Shown here: positions 25,239 to 34,301 of the stretch, piece after piece
How the letters are laid out: every line of letters starts with the position of its first letter
How positions within the stretch are numbered: the stretch's first letter is position 1
Source of the DNA: Salinadaptatus halalkaliphilus
GTDB taxonomy: Archaea > Halobacteriota > Halobacteria > Halobacteriales > Natrialbaceae
DNA length: 64,000 bases
Assembly (NCBI RefSeq): GCF_006543045.1
Contig: NZ_RBZW01000032.1
Span: 1-64,000 of the forward strand
Direction: 5' to 3'
Notes under the pieces: generated by a model
The model's input: the letters and a program-made list of their open reading frames with translations, nothing else
Databases searched by the model: none
Told to the model about the DNA's origin: nothing
Program-made: the position numbers and the translations under genes

Positions 25239-27032
25239 TCATTCGACCGTCACGGTCTTGGCCAGATGTCTCGGTTTGTCGATCGGTCGTCCGAGTCGGG
25301 TTGCGACCCAGTAGGAAAGTAACTGCAACTGGACGTTCGCCAGCACCGGTGCGAGCCACGGATGCGTTCGAGGAACCTCGAGGACGGTGTCGGACACTCC
25401 TTCGACCGACTCTCTCGCATCTGTTACTGCGATTACCGGCGCGTCGCGGGCGGCTACCTCGTTGACGTTTCCGATCGTTTTCGTCGCGGTTTCGCCGCCG
25501 TTTGTCACGAGCGCAATAACGGGGGTATTCGGCGTCAGAAGCGCGAGCGGGCCGTGTTTCAGCTCACCGGAAGGAAACCCCTCCGCGTGCTTGTACGTGA
25601 TCTCTTTCATCTTGAGCGCTCCCTCGAGTGCGACCGGGACGTGGGTTCCCCGTCCGATAAAGAAGTATGCCTCGCTGTCGGCGATCTCCGAAGCGACCGC
25701 CGGCGTGGTCGTCCGGTCGAGTACCCGTTGAATGTGATCTGGAAGGCGCTGCAGTGCTCTGAGAAAGCGAGGGAGCGAGACGTCGGCGAGCGTACTCGCG
25801 ATCAACGCGAGCGTGATCTGCTGGCTGACGAAGCTCTTCGTCGCCGCGACGCTGATCTCGGGACCCGCACGGATGTAGACGACGTACTCGCACTCACGGG
25901 CGGCCGAACTTCCCACGACGTTCGTCACCGCGAGCGTTGCCGCACCGGCTCGGTTTGCCTCTCGAAGCGCGCTGAGAGTGTCGGCCGTCTCACCGCTCTG
26001 CGTGACTCCGATAACGAGCGTCTCGTTGTCGACGGCGATCCGATCGGCATCGTATTCGCTCGCGAAGAATGACTGCGCTTGCATTCCGCGTTCCTGCAGG
26101 AGCTGTTCACCGTACATCGCTGCGTGATAGGACGTGCCGCATGCAACGAGCTGGACGAGACCATCGTGATCGAGGTCGGCCAATTCTTCGAGGAGGACGG
26201 ACTGCTGGTGTTCGCTCGTGCGTCCCTGCAAGCACTGTCGGATCGCCTGTGGCTGCTCGTTAATTTCCTTGAGCATGTAGTGGCCGTATCCACTCTTGCC
26301 AGCGTCTTGTGGGTCCCAGTCGATCGTGTCGACGGTCTTCTCCAGTACGTCCCCCGTTGTATTTGTCACGACGACCTCATCTTCCGTGAGTCGAACGAAT
26401 TCCCCGTCCTCGAGGTAGATAACCCGATCAGTGTGGGCGATGAACGCAGGAACGTCGCTCGCGAGATAGTTGCCGTCCTCACCGAGACCGAGCACGAGCG
26501 GCGAGTGTTTTCGGACGGCGTATACTGCCTCTGTGTCCTCGAAGACGGCCGCGATTGCATAACTCCCGTCGATCCGGTCGATCGCTAACCGAAACGCGTG
26601 TTCTGGATTCGCACCGGTCTCGAGGAACGATTCGATCAGGTGCGGAACAACCTCGGTGTCCGTCTCGCTCTCAAATTCGTGTCCAGAGTCAGCCAACTCC
26701 GCTCGAAGCTCCTGATAGTTCTCGATGATTCCATTGTGCACTACCGCGACGTCGCCGTTACAGTCGGTGTGTGGATGCGCGTTTGCGTCTGACGGCGCAC
26801 CATGCGTGCTCCAGCGCGTGTGACCGATACCGACTGCTCCGCGAACAGTATCGCTCGGAAGTGAGCGTTCGAGTTCGGTCACTTCACCTGCTTTCTTGTA
26901 CATCGTGAGCGAGGGCTCGATGAGCGCGATTCCGGCCGAATCATACCCGCGGTATTCGAGGTTGAAGAGACCGCTCATCAGAATGTCGGCCGTTTCATCA
27001 CCCGAGCCGACGTACCCGATAATGCCACACAT
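25239..27032 (-). CDS. glmS: Glutamine-fructose-6-phosphate aminotransferase (isomerizing)
   Basis: A 597-residue GlmS of normal length. The N-terminal class II glutamine amidotransferase starts MCGIIGYVG, with the catalytic Cys2 exposed after Met removal, and contains GIGHTRWSTHGAPSDANAHP. Two SIS domains follow, with LVACGTSYHAAMYGEQLL and VIGVTQSGETADTLSAL, and then a second SIS with YFFIGRGTHVPVALEGALKMKEI. It makes glucosamine-6-phosphate, the entry to UDP-GlcNAc. Its ATG overlaps the GlmU-like stop codon (TAATG), so the two are coupled. Product feeds the diacetamido-sugar operon and probably the GT2 synthases. Confidence 0.95.
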   Translation of the reverse strand: MCGIIGYVGSGDETADILMSGLFNLEYRGYDSAGIALIEPSLTMYKKAGEVTELERSLPSDTVRGAVGIGHTRWSTHGAPSDANAHPHTDCNGDVAVVHNGIIENYQELRAELADSGHEFESETDTEVVPHLIESFLETGANPEHAFRLAIDRIDGSYAIAAVFEDTEAVYAVRKHSPLVLGLGEDGNYLASDVPAFIAHTDRVIYLEDGEFVRLTEDEVVVTNTTGDVLEKTVDTIDWDPQDAGKSGYGHYMLKEINEQPQAIRQCLQGRTSEHQQSVLLEELADLDHDGLVQLVACGTSYHAAMYGEQLLQERGMQAQSFFASEYDADRIAVDNETLVIGVTQSGETADTLSALREANRAGAATLAVTNVVGSSAARECEYVVYIRAGPEISVAATKSFVSQQITLALIASTLADVSLPRFLRALQRLPDHIQRVLDRTTTPAVASEIADSEAYFFIGRGTHVPVALEGALKMKEITYKHAEGFPSGELKHGPLALLTPNTPVIALVTNGGETATKTIGNVNEVAARDAPVIAVTDARESVEGVSDTVLEVPRTHPWLAPVLANVQLQLLSYWVATRLGRPIDKPRHLAKTVTVE

Positions 27033-28213
27033 TACGGATAGACCTCCGCTTCTGCTCCGATGGTTCCACTGATGGTTGCACCCGAGTGAATCGTCGCGTC
27101 TGCCCCGACTACAGTTCCCGGAACGTACGTTGATCCCCCACCGTCGTAGACACGGTCGGCGAGTAGCGCCCCGAGTTGGACGTCTTCGTACACTCTATTA
27201 CGAATTTGAACCGAACTTGGACCGCCGGGAGCCACTGTTCCGGCGCCGATCCTGGCGCCCTGTCCCACGATGCAGTCGACGAGCGTTGCGTTCTGGCCGA
27301 TTCGGGCATCCGTATCGACGACACTTCGCTCGACGACCGCGTTGGTGCCGACCGTAACGTTCTGCCCGAGGCTCACGTTCGGACCGATGACGGCACCAGG
27401 TTCGATCTCACAGTTCGCTTCGATGATGGCGGACGGAGAGATTACCGCTGTCTCGTGAAGAATCGCCGACGAGTTGACGGCTGATTTCCCGTCGTGTGTC
27501 CAGTCGATATCGTCGATGAGACGCTCCGTCGCGTCCAGCAAATCCCATGGATACGCTACGTCGACCCAGAGACCATCAGAGACGACTCCACGCACCGGTT
27601 CACCGTCTTCGACCAGCTTTCGAAAGGCGTCGGTCAACAAGTGTTCACCGTTCGACGGCGGTGTGGCCTCGATGGTGTCGACGACCGACGGCTCGAGAGC
27701 GTAGACGCCGGTGTTGAGCCGATAGTTTCGGTCATCTTGTGGCCCCTCGATGATCTCCGAAACGGAGTTATCTTCGAGCAACACGCCGCCATATTCGCCG
27801 ATTTCAGTGCGATTCAGCAGCCCCAGCGTCGCGACGGCGTCGGTTGTCTGATGAGTCTCAACGACGTCATCGATGAGTTCCGTCCCGACGATCTGATCGC
27901 CATTAATGACGACACAGGTCTCGTCGATATGAGACCTGGTCTTCAAGAGTGCATGTCCTGTCCCTAGCTGGCGTTCCTGTACAACGTACGTCAACGGAAC
28001 GTTTCTATGGGACGATCCGAAGTGGGACTGAATGCGATTTCGTTTGTACCCGACCACGACGATGATTTCCGTGACCCCTGATTCGATGAGTGCGTTGAAG
28101 ACGTGCTCGAGGATCGTTTTCGAGAGGACTGGGAGCATTGGTTTTGGTCGATGACGGGTTAGTGGACGCAGTCGAGTACCCTCCCCAGCAGCCAAGACAA
28201 TCGCGGTGTTCAT
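27032..28213 (-). CDS. glmU: GlmU-like sugar-1-phosphate nucleotidylyltransferase/acetyltransferase
   Basis: A 393-residue two-domain protein. The N-terminal nucleotidyltransferase has VLAAGEGTRLRPLTRHRPKPM (signature within about 6-26), INGDQIVG and the ELIDDV region. The C-terminal left-handed beta-helix (about 245-393) has repeats such as AVISPSAIIEANCEIEPGAV and IGPNVSLGQNVTVG. Archaeal members make glucosamine-1-P acetylation plus UDP-GlcNAc formation, or dTDP/UDP-glucose; the glmS partner argues for the former. It is transcribed first in the glmU-glmS operon. Confidence 0.88.
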   Translation of the reverse strand: MNTAIVLAAGEGTRLRPLTRHRPKPMLPVLSKTILEHVFNALIESGVTEIIVVVGYKRNRIQSHFGSSHRNVPLTYVVQERQLGTGHALLKTRSHIDETCVVINGDQIVGTELIDDVVETHQTTDAVATLGLLNRTEIGEYGGVLLEDNSVSEIIEGPQDDRNYRLNTGVYALEPSVVDTIEATPPSNGEHLLTDAFRKLVEDGEPVRGVVSDGLWVDVAYPWDLLDATERLIDDIDWTHDGKSAVNSSAILHETAVISPSAIIEANCEIEPGAVIGPNVSLGQNVTVGTNAVVERSVVDTDARIGQNATLVDCIVGQGARIGAGTVAPGGPSSVQIRNRVYEDVQLGALLADRVYDGGGSTYVPGTVVGADATIHSGATISGTIGAEAEVYP

Positions 28214-28235
28214 AGTGGCCGCCTTGTGAATAGAC

Positions 28236-28243
28236 TATTTTTA
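28236..28243 (-). promoter_or_regulatory. TATA box of the glmU-glmS operon
   Basis: The minus strand reads GGATAAAAATAG with the AT-rich core at 28236-28243, about 23-30 nt ahead of the ATG at 28213. This implies a leaderless or very short leader. The rest of the 348-bp spacer (28244-28561) contains no gene I can support and is AT-richer than its surroundings, so it likely holds regulatory DNA for both divergent genes. Confidence 0.55.
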
Positions 28244-28561
28244 TCCACCGACGGTACAGGTTCGGAAAGTCGGGGAATACCACGCCCATTGATTATACTG
28301 GAAATCAACCACGAGTAATACCAGGATTAATTTTCAGGTACTGTCTACGATACGGCAGTACATACGATCTCTCGGAGACGACGTTTCTCGTCGATCACAT
28401 TCAATCAGCCTACTGTCTTATTCCGATGCAGTCGGTAGATTCGATAGAACAGTCGCCGATCGACCGTTTTGTTCACCATCGACATCCCCTCCAGCCTGTA
28501 GATCACATTTGTTGACTAGGCAACACTATCTCCCTTCGGGCCCTAGAACCAGTTACAACTG

Positions 28562-30847
28562 ATGGATAGGAGACAATTATTGGCAGCGATTGGAGCAGCG
28601 ACAGCCGGATCTACGATCGCTGGGTGCGCCCAATATCGTCACCCTCCTGAACCACAGGCTCTCGAGAGCAACGTCACCGACGACCGGTTTCAAACGAGGC
28701 GAGACGGCGGAGAGTGGACCGATCTGCTGGCCCGTGGCGTCAATCTCGGAATGGCAAAACCGGGCTTCTTTCCGGGAGAGGCAGCAATCACGAAAGCCGA
28801 GTACAGTCGGTGGCTGAGACAGATCTCGGAGATGAACGCGAACGTTATCCGAACGTATACCCTTCATCCGCCAGCGTTCTACGATGCGCTCGCCGAGCAC
28901 AACGTCGACCGTGACGACCCGTTACTGCTCTTGCAAGGGAACTGGATCGACGAGGAAGTGATGATTGAAACGGGTGACGTGTTCGATTCGGCGGTGTTGG
29001 AAACCCACGAAGAAGGGGTGGAAAACGTCATCGATGCAGTGCATGGAAACCTCTCAGTACCCGATAAACCGGGCCACGCGAGCGGAACGTTTCGAGCGGA
29101 CGTCTCGCCGTACGTCCTCGGATACGTTCTCGGCATCGAGTGGGACCCGGAAGTCGTCGACGCGACCGACGAGAAACACGACGGCCTCGACGAATACGAT
29201 GGAACCTATTTTACGACTGAAGACGCGACGCCGTTCGAACACTGGCTGGCAGCGCGGTTCGATGACGCGGCAACCTACGAACACGAACAGTACGACACGC
29301 TTCGGCCGTTGAGTGCAACTAACTGGCCGACGACGGATCACCTCGAGCAGCCTGCAGAGCCAATAGCAACGGAAGAGCTCGCAAGCGTCACACTCAACCA
29401 CGTGTTGCCGACCGACGAGTTCACGCGAGGACTCTTCGCGACGTACCACGTCTACCCCTACTATCCCGATTTTCTGAACCACGAACCCGAGTACGTCGAC
29501 TACGAAACCGAGACCGGTGAGCGGAGTAGCTACCGTGGTTATCTCGAGGATCTCCTCGATGCGAGCGATCATCCGGTCTTCATCGGGGAGTTCGGCGTCC
29601 CGGACTCGCGGGGCTTGACCCACAGACACGTCCACGGATTCGATCAGGGCCACCACACCGAACGCGAGCAAGGCGAAATAAACGCTGCACTCTACGAGCA
29701 GATCGTCGAGGCTGATTCGCTCGGCGGGGCGGTGTTCGCCTGGCAGGATGAGTGGTTCAAGCGAGTCTGGAACACGATGGACTACATGAATCCGGATCGC
29801 CGGCCGTTCTGGTCGGACACCCAGACCTGCGAGCAGTCTTTCGGTCTGCTGAGTTTCGATCCGAAGGGAGAGCGCAGTCTCACCCTCTCCGGAACCCTCT
29901 CGGAGTGGGAAGGTGCAACCGAGTTATACCCCGACGCCAGCACTGACCCCCTGGTGCGTCTCGACGACGGACAGGACGGATCGCGAACGCTCACCGGACT
30001 CGAGGCGACGGTCGACCCCCGCTATCTGCATCTCAAGCTGTCGTACGACGACCTCGGATCGGCGGTCGACTGGGAGCGAACCAACACGGTCATCGCCCTC
30101 GATACGAAACCCGGCCAGGGAAACACTACGATTCCGTACGACACGGAGGTACGGACGAACCGCGGCGTCGACTTCCTCGTCCACCTCGCGGGGCCCGACG
30201 ACTCTCGAGTGCTCGTCGATAGCTACTACGATACCTTCTACCACCACTACGGGGAGGATCTCGAGATGATCCCCGAAGTCGGGTATGCGGGGCAACGCGA
30301 TAGCGGTGAGTTCCACGAGATCGAACTCGCGTTGAGCCGAGCGCTGTACATTCCGAGTCTGGAGGAGACGATCGAGTTCGAGAGCTACGAGACCGGAAAG
30401 CTGAATTTCGGAGTCGGTGATCCGGAACACGAGCGGTACGATTCCTTGGCAGACGTCTGTGTCACGCCCGAACAGAACGTAATCGAGCTCCGCCTCCCGT
30501 GGCTGCTCCTGAACTTCGGCGACCCGAGTCAGCGCGAGGTCATCGGCGACCTCTGGGACGAGGAGTTCGAGATGGGTTCGTTCGTGGGAGCGCTCATCGA
30601 GGGAATCTCGATCTCTGCAGTGACGTTCGTTCCGGACGCCGGCGGGGAGGCAACCGATCTCGAGTCCGCCACGAACGTCACCGACTCGCTCTCGAACATC
30701 GACGGTGACGAACTCGTCTTCGACACGTCCGCCAGGTTCGAGTGGGAGACGTGGGAGGAGCCAGCGTACGAGGAGCGACTCAAGGAGTCCTACGACGTGA
30801 TGCAGGCGGCCTTCGGCAACGTGACGGACGACCCGGAGTACGCGTGA
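28562..30847 (+). CDS. Tat lipoprotein with GH-A-like TIM barrel and CBM9/DOMON-like tail
   Basis: A 761-residue exported protein. The N-terminus has a twin arginine (MDRRQLLAAIGAATAG) and a lipobox STIAGC (Cys22), so it is anchored on the outer face. Residues about 50-420 resemble a GH5/GH2-like (clan A) barrel: NANVIRTYTLHPPAFYD, a possible acid/base Glu in YVLGIEWDP, and a possible nucleophile Glu in PVFIGEFGVPDS. The second half (about 440-690) is beta-rich with GTLSEWEGATELYPD and LKLSYDDL, similar to CBM9/DOMON domains. It probably trims or binds an extracellular glycan. The substrate is unknown; nearby GT2 synthases and a deacetylase suggest their polymer. Confidence 0.75.
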   Translation: MDRRQLLAAIGAATAGSTIAGCAQYRHPPEPQALESNVTDDRFQTRRDGGEWTDLLARGVNLGMAKPGFFPGEAAITKAEYSRWLRQISEMNANVIRTYTLHPPAFYDALAEHNVDRDDPLLLLQGNWIDEEVMIETGDVFDSAVLETHEEGVENVIDAVHGNLSVPDKPGHASGTFRADVSPYVLGYVLGIEWDPEVVDATDEKHDGLDEYDGTYFTTEDATPFEHWLAARFDDAATYEHEQYDTLRPLSATNWPTTDHLEQPAEPIATEELASVTLNHVLPTDEFTRGLFATYHVYPYYPDFLNHEPEYVDYETETGERSSYRGYLEDLLDASDHPVFIGEFGVPDSRGLTHRHVHGFDQGHHTEREQGEINAALYEQIVEADSLGGAVFAWQDEWFKRVWNTMDYMNPDRRPFWSDTQTCEQSFGLLSFDPKGERSLTLSGTLSEWEGATELYPDASTDPLVRLDDGQDGSRTLTGLEATVDPRYLHLKLSYDDLGSAVDWERTNTVIALDTKPGQGNTTIPYDTEVRTNRGVDFLVHLAGPDDSRVLVDSYYDTFYHHYGEDLEMIPEVGYAGQRDSGEFHEIELALSRALYIPSLEETIEFESYETGKLNFGVGDPEHERYDSLADVCVTPEQNVIELRLPWLLLNFGDPSQREVIGDLWDEEFEMGSFVGALIEGISISAVTFVPDAGGEATDLESATNVTDSLSNIDGDELVFDTSARFEWETWEEPAYEERLKESYDVMQAAFGNVTDDPEYA

Positions 30848-31310
30848 CCGTCTCGAGCGGTCGTGGTTGAGGCCGCGTGGTACGAGACGGCGTCTGTGTC
30901 ACGGCATCGAGTAGGGCCGTCGCTCTCGCGGACAGCGAGGGATCTTCGATCCCGCGAGTCAGCGAAACCGAAGGGTTCGCCAGATCACGAACGACCGGTG
31001 ACTGTTCGAAGGACCGTACGTCGACGATATCGCAGAGACTGGCGGGGTGTCCGTCAAGCCGACTCGGTAGGACCCTCTCTCCCACCGTGCCGCTTCGCTC
31101 TCACAGAAGAGACGCGTCGGAACGACCTCGGGCACTCGACCTGTTCCGCCTGAGACCGTCCAGGTCGACGAACGGGTATTCTCGCAAACGAGACTATTGT
31201 AATAGAGAATATGTAATTATTAAGCAAATTCCTCATTTGGGCTCTTGATACTCATTTCGACATATTTCTACCGTCAGAGTTACCTCAGCTGAGATACAAT
31301 AAGTAGTCAT
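30848..31310 (+). other. 463-bp intergenic region ahead of a histidine kinase
   Basis: The first 320 bp are GC-rich with only Arg/Ser-rich frames and no convincing gene. From about 31185 the sequence becomes AT-rich (TAATAGAGAATATG, TAATTATTAAG). A perfect 10-bp palindrome CTCAGCTGAG lies at 31284-31293, 18 bp before the kinase ATG. It may be an operator, but a palindrome this short can be chance. Confidence 0.35.
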
Positions 31311-32420
31311 ATGCCAGACCCCATCCAGCACCAGCAGTTAACGGAACGGACTGATTTCCACGAGTTCGTCGACCGGCTCGAGAGCGTCGTCGTCTGGTCG
31401 GGAGACGTATCCGGATTCGATTACATGAGTCCCGCGTTCGAAGAGATCTATGGCCGTCCCGTCGAAGCCGTTATGGAGGAAATGTCCGTCGTTATCGAGT
31501 CCACTCACCCCGACGATCGTGAGATGGTCGCGAAGATGATGGCGGGTGCCGACGAGCGCATCCGGAACGGGGAGTCCGTCCGGGAAGAACATCGTATCGT
31601 CCAGCCCGATGGCGAGGTCCGGTGGGTCGAAACGCGTATTTTCCCACTCGAGAGTGGCCCGGGTGAGGCCCCCGAAGTGGTCGGCGTCACGATCGACATC
31701 ACGGATCGGAAACGCACCGAACTCGAACTCGAGCGACAGAACGAGCGCCTCGAACGGTTCGCCAACGTTCTCTCTCACGATCTTCGCGGCCCGCTGACCG
31801 CCGCACGAGGGTACCTCGAGCTCGTCACGGACGAATTCAGTCACTGGTACCTCGACGCGGTCGGACAGTCGCTCACTCGAATCGAAGAGATCATCTCGGA
31901 CGTGTTGGCCCTCTCTCGGATCGGAAAAATGGCTGAAACGAGTGAATCCGTCGATCTCGCGGAAACCGCCAGCGGCGCCTGGCAGATAACGGGCGAGGAT
32001 CGGGGTTACCTCGTGGAGATGGACGATCTCGGGACGATCGAGGCCAGTCGGAGTCTCCTCGGTCAGCTCTTCGAGAACGCGTTTCGGAACGCCCTGGAGC
32101 ATGGCGCCACGAGCCATTCGGACCCTGGCGGGTCCGAAGACGCCCTGGAACACGGTTCCCAGGATGTCACGGTCCAGGTCGGGTTGCTCGACGAGCAAAA
32201 CGGCTTTTATATCGCCGACGACGGGGAGGGCATTCCCGAAGCCGAACAGGAGGAGGTGTTCGAGGCGGGCTACTCCACGTCCGATACGGGAAGCGGCTAC
32301 GGGCTTCTGATCATCCGGGAGATCGTTGATGTCCACGGCTGGGACGTCCGTATTACGGATGCAGAAACCAGCGGTGTCCGTCTCGAGGTCTCGAACGTCA
32401 ACGTGGTCCCTGCTCACTAG
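31311..32420 (+). CDS. PAS-domain histidine kinase with N-box repeat
   Basis: A 369-residue soluble kinase. A PAS-3 fold (about 25-130, with REEHRIVQPDGEVRWVETRI) is followed by a HisKA helix with phospho-acceptor His156 in VLSHDLRGPLTAARGYLE. The HATPase_c domain has an N-box NAFRNALEHG, G1 DDGEGIPEAE and G2 GSGYGLLIIREIV. Right after the N-box there is an extra copy of the ALEHG unit within an in-frame 51-bp repeat. It likely senses a cytoplasmic signal. The stop TAG shares the palindrome CTAG with the stop of the convergent kinase, so the two genes overlap tail to tail. Confidence 0.88.
   Translation: MPDPIQHQQLTERTDFHEFVDRLESVVVWSGDVSGFDYMSPAFEEIYGRPVEAVMEEMSVVIESTHPDDREMVAKMMAGADERIRNGESVREEHRIVQPDGEVRWVETRIFPLESGPGEAPEVVGVTIDITDRKRTELELERQNERLERFANVLSHDLRGPLTAARGYLELVTDEFSHWYLDAVGQSLTRIEEIISDVLALSRIGKMAETSESVDLAETASGAWQITGEDRGYLVEMDDLGTIEASRSLLGQLFENAFRNALEHGATSHSDPGGSEDALEHGSQDVTVQVGLLDEQNGFYIADDGEGIPEAEQEEVFEAGYSTSDTGSGYGLLIIREIVDVHGWDVRITDAETSGVRLEVSNVNVVPAH
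32091..32155 (+). repeat. 51-bp in-frame repeat in the kinase N-box
   Basis: GCCCTGGAGCATGGC at 32091 recurs as GCCCTGGAACACGGT at 32142, 51 bp later, so ALEHG is encoded twice. The spacer contains a perfect 9-bp hairpin (TTCGGACCC, loop TGGC, GGGTCCGAA at 32117-32138). The convergent kinase at 32417-34207 has the same kind of expansion at the same domain position. Confidence 0.75.
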
Positions 32421-34207
32421 TTGGTTGCAGTCTGAATCTCGAACCGTGCCCCACCAGTCGTTCCGTCGGTCGCCCGAATGTCCCACCCGTGTGCCTCCAC
32501 GACCTCGTTCACGATCGACAACCCAAACCCCGTCCCGGCTTCGTTGGTTGTAAATCCGGGTTCGAAAATCTCGTCTCGAATATCTGCCGGAATTCCCGTG
32601 CCGGTATCCTCGATATAAAAGCCGGTTCCCGACGGTAACGTGCCGACGGTAACCGACAGCTCGTCACCACCGTGTTCGACAGCGTCTCGCCGAGTGGACG
32701 ACGCAGGGCTCGCCGAACCATGTTCCACAGCGTCTACAGAATCGTCAGGTTCTGCATGGCTTGTGGAACCATGTTCCACAGTGTCCTCGTGAGCGTGTGA
32801 GCGAGGGCTTGTGGAACCATGTTCCAGGGCGTTCCGAAACAGATTTTCGAACAGTTGCTGTAGACGCTCCGGGTCCGCGTCGACAGTTCGATCGAGCGGC
32901 TCTTCGAGCCGCAGTGATGCGTCGGCCGTATCAACCATCTGCCAGCTGTTCTCCGCGACTGACGCGATGTCCACTGGCACCGTTTCGCCGATTTCCTGGC
33001 CCTCTCGAGCGAGTTGCAGGATGTCCTCGATCAGTTCGTCCATCCGATCGAGTGCTTCGTCGGCCGACTGCAGGTGGGAGATGTCGCCTTCTTCGACTGC
33101 GAATTCGATTCTCGCTTTCGCCACCATCATCGGATTTCGCAAATCGTGCGAGATAATGCTCGCGAACTCCTCCAGCCGATCGTTTTGCTGCTCTAATCGG
33201 CGTCTGTACTGCTCGCGTCGTGTGACATCTGCCAACGTGATCATCCGGCCGAGTTGCTTTTGGTCGGACGAGAAGGGGTTCGTCGTGAGACGGTAGTACG
33301 TCGTATTTCCGTCTCGTTCGGATTCGAGTATTCTGTCTGGTGTCTCCAGCGCCTCGAGAATCGAGGGCAGAACCGATTCGATCGGGACATCGTTGGCCCC
33401 GCGTAACGCGGGAAAGAGCGATCGAGCCGCTCGATTGTAGTCCCTGATGCGATCGTCTTCGTCGACAAGGATCATTGGACTGCTGGTTTCTCCGGTCAGG
33501 TTGATCGTTTGGAATCGATCGATATAGATGTAGAAGACGCCGATGGCGAACGCGGCGACCCCGAGGGGCTGATACGTGAATTCGACAAGTTGATGGGTTG
33601 TCATGCTACCCACGTCCAACAGGACTGGCAACCCAGAGAGCGAGACGATACCGAAAAGTGCCACGGTGTCGTAGTTCACTTCGACGAACAGTTCGTAGAG
33701 CATGAAAAATCCGATAAAGGCGAGTGCGTACGCCAACCCCATTATGATCCAGTGCAACGGTTCGTGTTGGACCATCAGATGTGGAAAGGGGATGGCAGAC
33801 GGACTGACGGTAAAATACTGTCCGTGGATCGGATTCGTAACTTTGAGCGTAACGATGAGGAGATAGACCCCGACTGCCGACTGTCGGATACGTGTGTTCC
33901 GGTGAAGCGATCGACCGGTATACGCAGAACAGAAGTAGAGCCACGGGCCGACGGTAGCGAGACCGACGACGAGGCCACCAACGTAAAACCAGTACTGCAG
34001 TTGGGATGTCGGGGCGGCGATATAGCCAACGTGAGCGACTGCCCACAACCCGGATAACACCAACAGTGCACGGAGGCCGCGTTGTGAGCCGGGATCCTCG
34101 ATACGATCCACTCGACGTAAACTGACAAAACACACGACTGCAGCGACGCTGAAGAGAAATACATTCCCGAACAATAAAACACTGGGCGTGTTCTGCAAGA
34201 CGTTCAC
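32417..34207 (-). CDS. 7TM-domain, PAS-containing histidine kinase with N-box repeats
   Basis: A 596-residue membrane kinase. Residues 1-230 carry seven hydrophobic helices in the pattern of the haloarchaeal histidine-kinase N-terminal 7TM region. A PAS-like domain (about 240-330, with ILVDEDDRIRDYNRAARSLF) follows, then HisKA with His354 in IISHDLRNPMMVAKARIEF, and HATPase_c with G1 EDTGTGIPADI and G2 GTGFGLSIVNEVV. The N-box NALEHGS is followed by three further EHG units (48-51-bp DNA period) before the domain resumes at ELSVTVG. It senses something at the membrane; the cognate regulator may be the receiver-PAS protein 94 bp upstream. Confidence 0.9.
   Translation of the reverse strand: MNVLQNTPSVLLFGNVFLFSVAAVVCFVSLRRVDRIEDPGSQRGLRALLVLSGLWAVAHVGYIAAPTSQLQYWFYVGGLVVGLATVGPWLYFCSAYTGRSLHRNTRIRQSAVGVYLLIVTLKVTNPIHGQYFTVSPSAIPFPHLMVQHEPLHWIIMGLAYALAFIGFFMLYELFVEVNYDTVALFGIVSLSGLPVLLDVGSMTTHQLVEFTYQPLGVAAFAIGVFYIYIDRFQTINLTGETSSPMILVDEDDRIRDYNRAARSLFPALRGANDVPIESVLPSILEALETPDRILESERDGNTTYYRLTTNPFSSDQKQLGRMITLADVTRREQYRRRLEQQNDRLEEFASIISHDLRNPMMVAKARIEFAVEEGDISHLQSADEALDRMDELIEDILQLAREGQEIGETVPVDIASVAENSWQMVDTADASLRLEEPLDRTVDADPERLQQLFENLFRNALEHGSTSPRSHAHEDTVEHGSTSHAEPDDSVDAVEHGSASPASSTRRDAVEHGGDELSVTVGTLPSGTGFYIEDTGTGIPADIRDEIFEPGFTTNEAGTGFGLSIVNEVVEAHGWDIRATDGTTGGARFEIQTATN
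32669..32832 (-). repeat. Tandem 48-51-bp repeats encoding EHGSTS units
   Basis: The sequence ACC(A/G)TGTTC(C/G)A-C recurs at 32669, 32717, 32768 and 32816, with periods of 48, 51 and 48 bp. On the coding (minus) strand each copy reads GTGGAACATGGTTCC-like and encodes VEHGS or a variant. Periods are multiples of three, so the frame is kept. Spacers between units differ and include short inverted repeats (for example CCTCG...CGAGG at about 32785-32806). Confidence 0.8.
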
Positions 34208-34301
34208 TGTCGATTATTGGATCTGGTCACAGAAATAGTTGCGTTCAATCGTTCATGAGTGTCGGCGTGTCGTTCGAACTCGTTTGGATCACACGCTGCA
34301 A

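Noticed and set aside
30780-31248. Minus and plus frames between the GH lipoprotein and the kinase
   Set aside because: One segment looked protein-like, but it runs into the lipoprotein's 3' end in antisense and has no family match.
32417-32420. Shared CTAG between convergent stop codons as a regulatory device
   Set aside because: CTAG is palindromic and gives TAG on both strands, so a tail-to-tail overlap of this kind is easily formed by chance.
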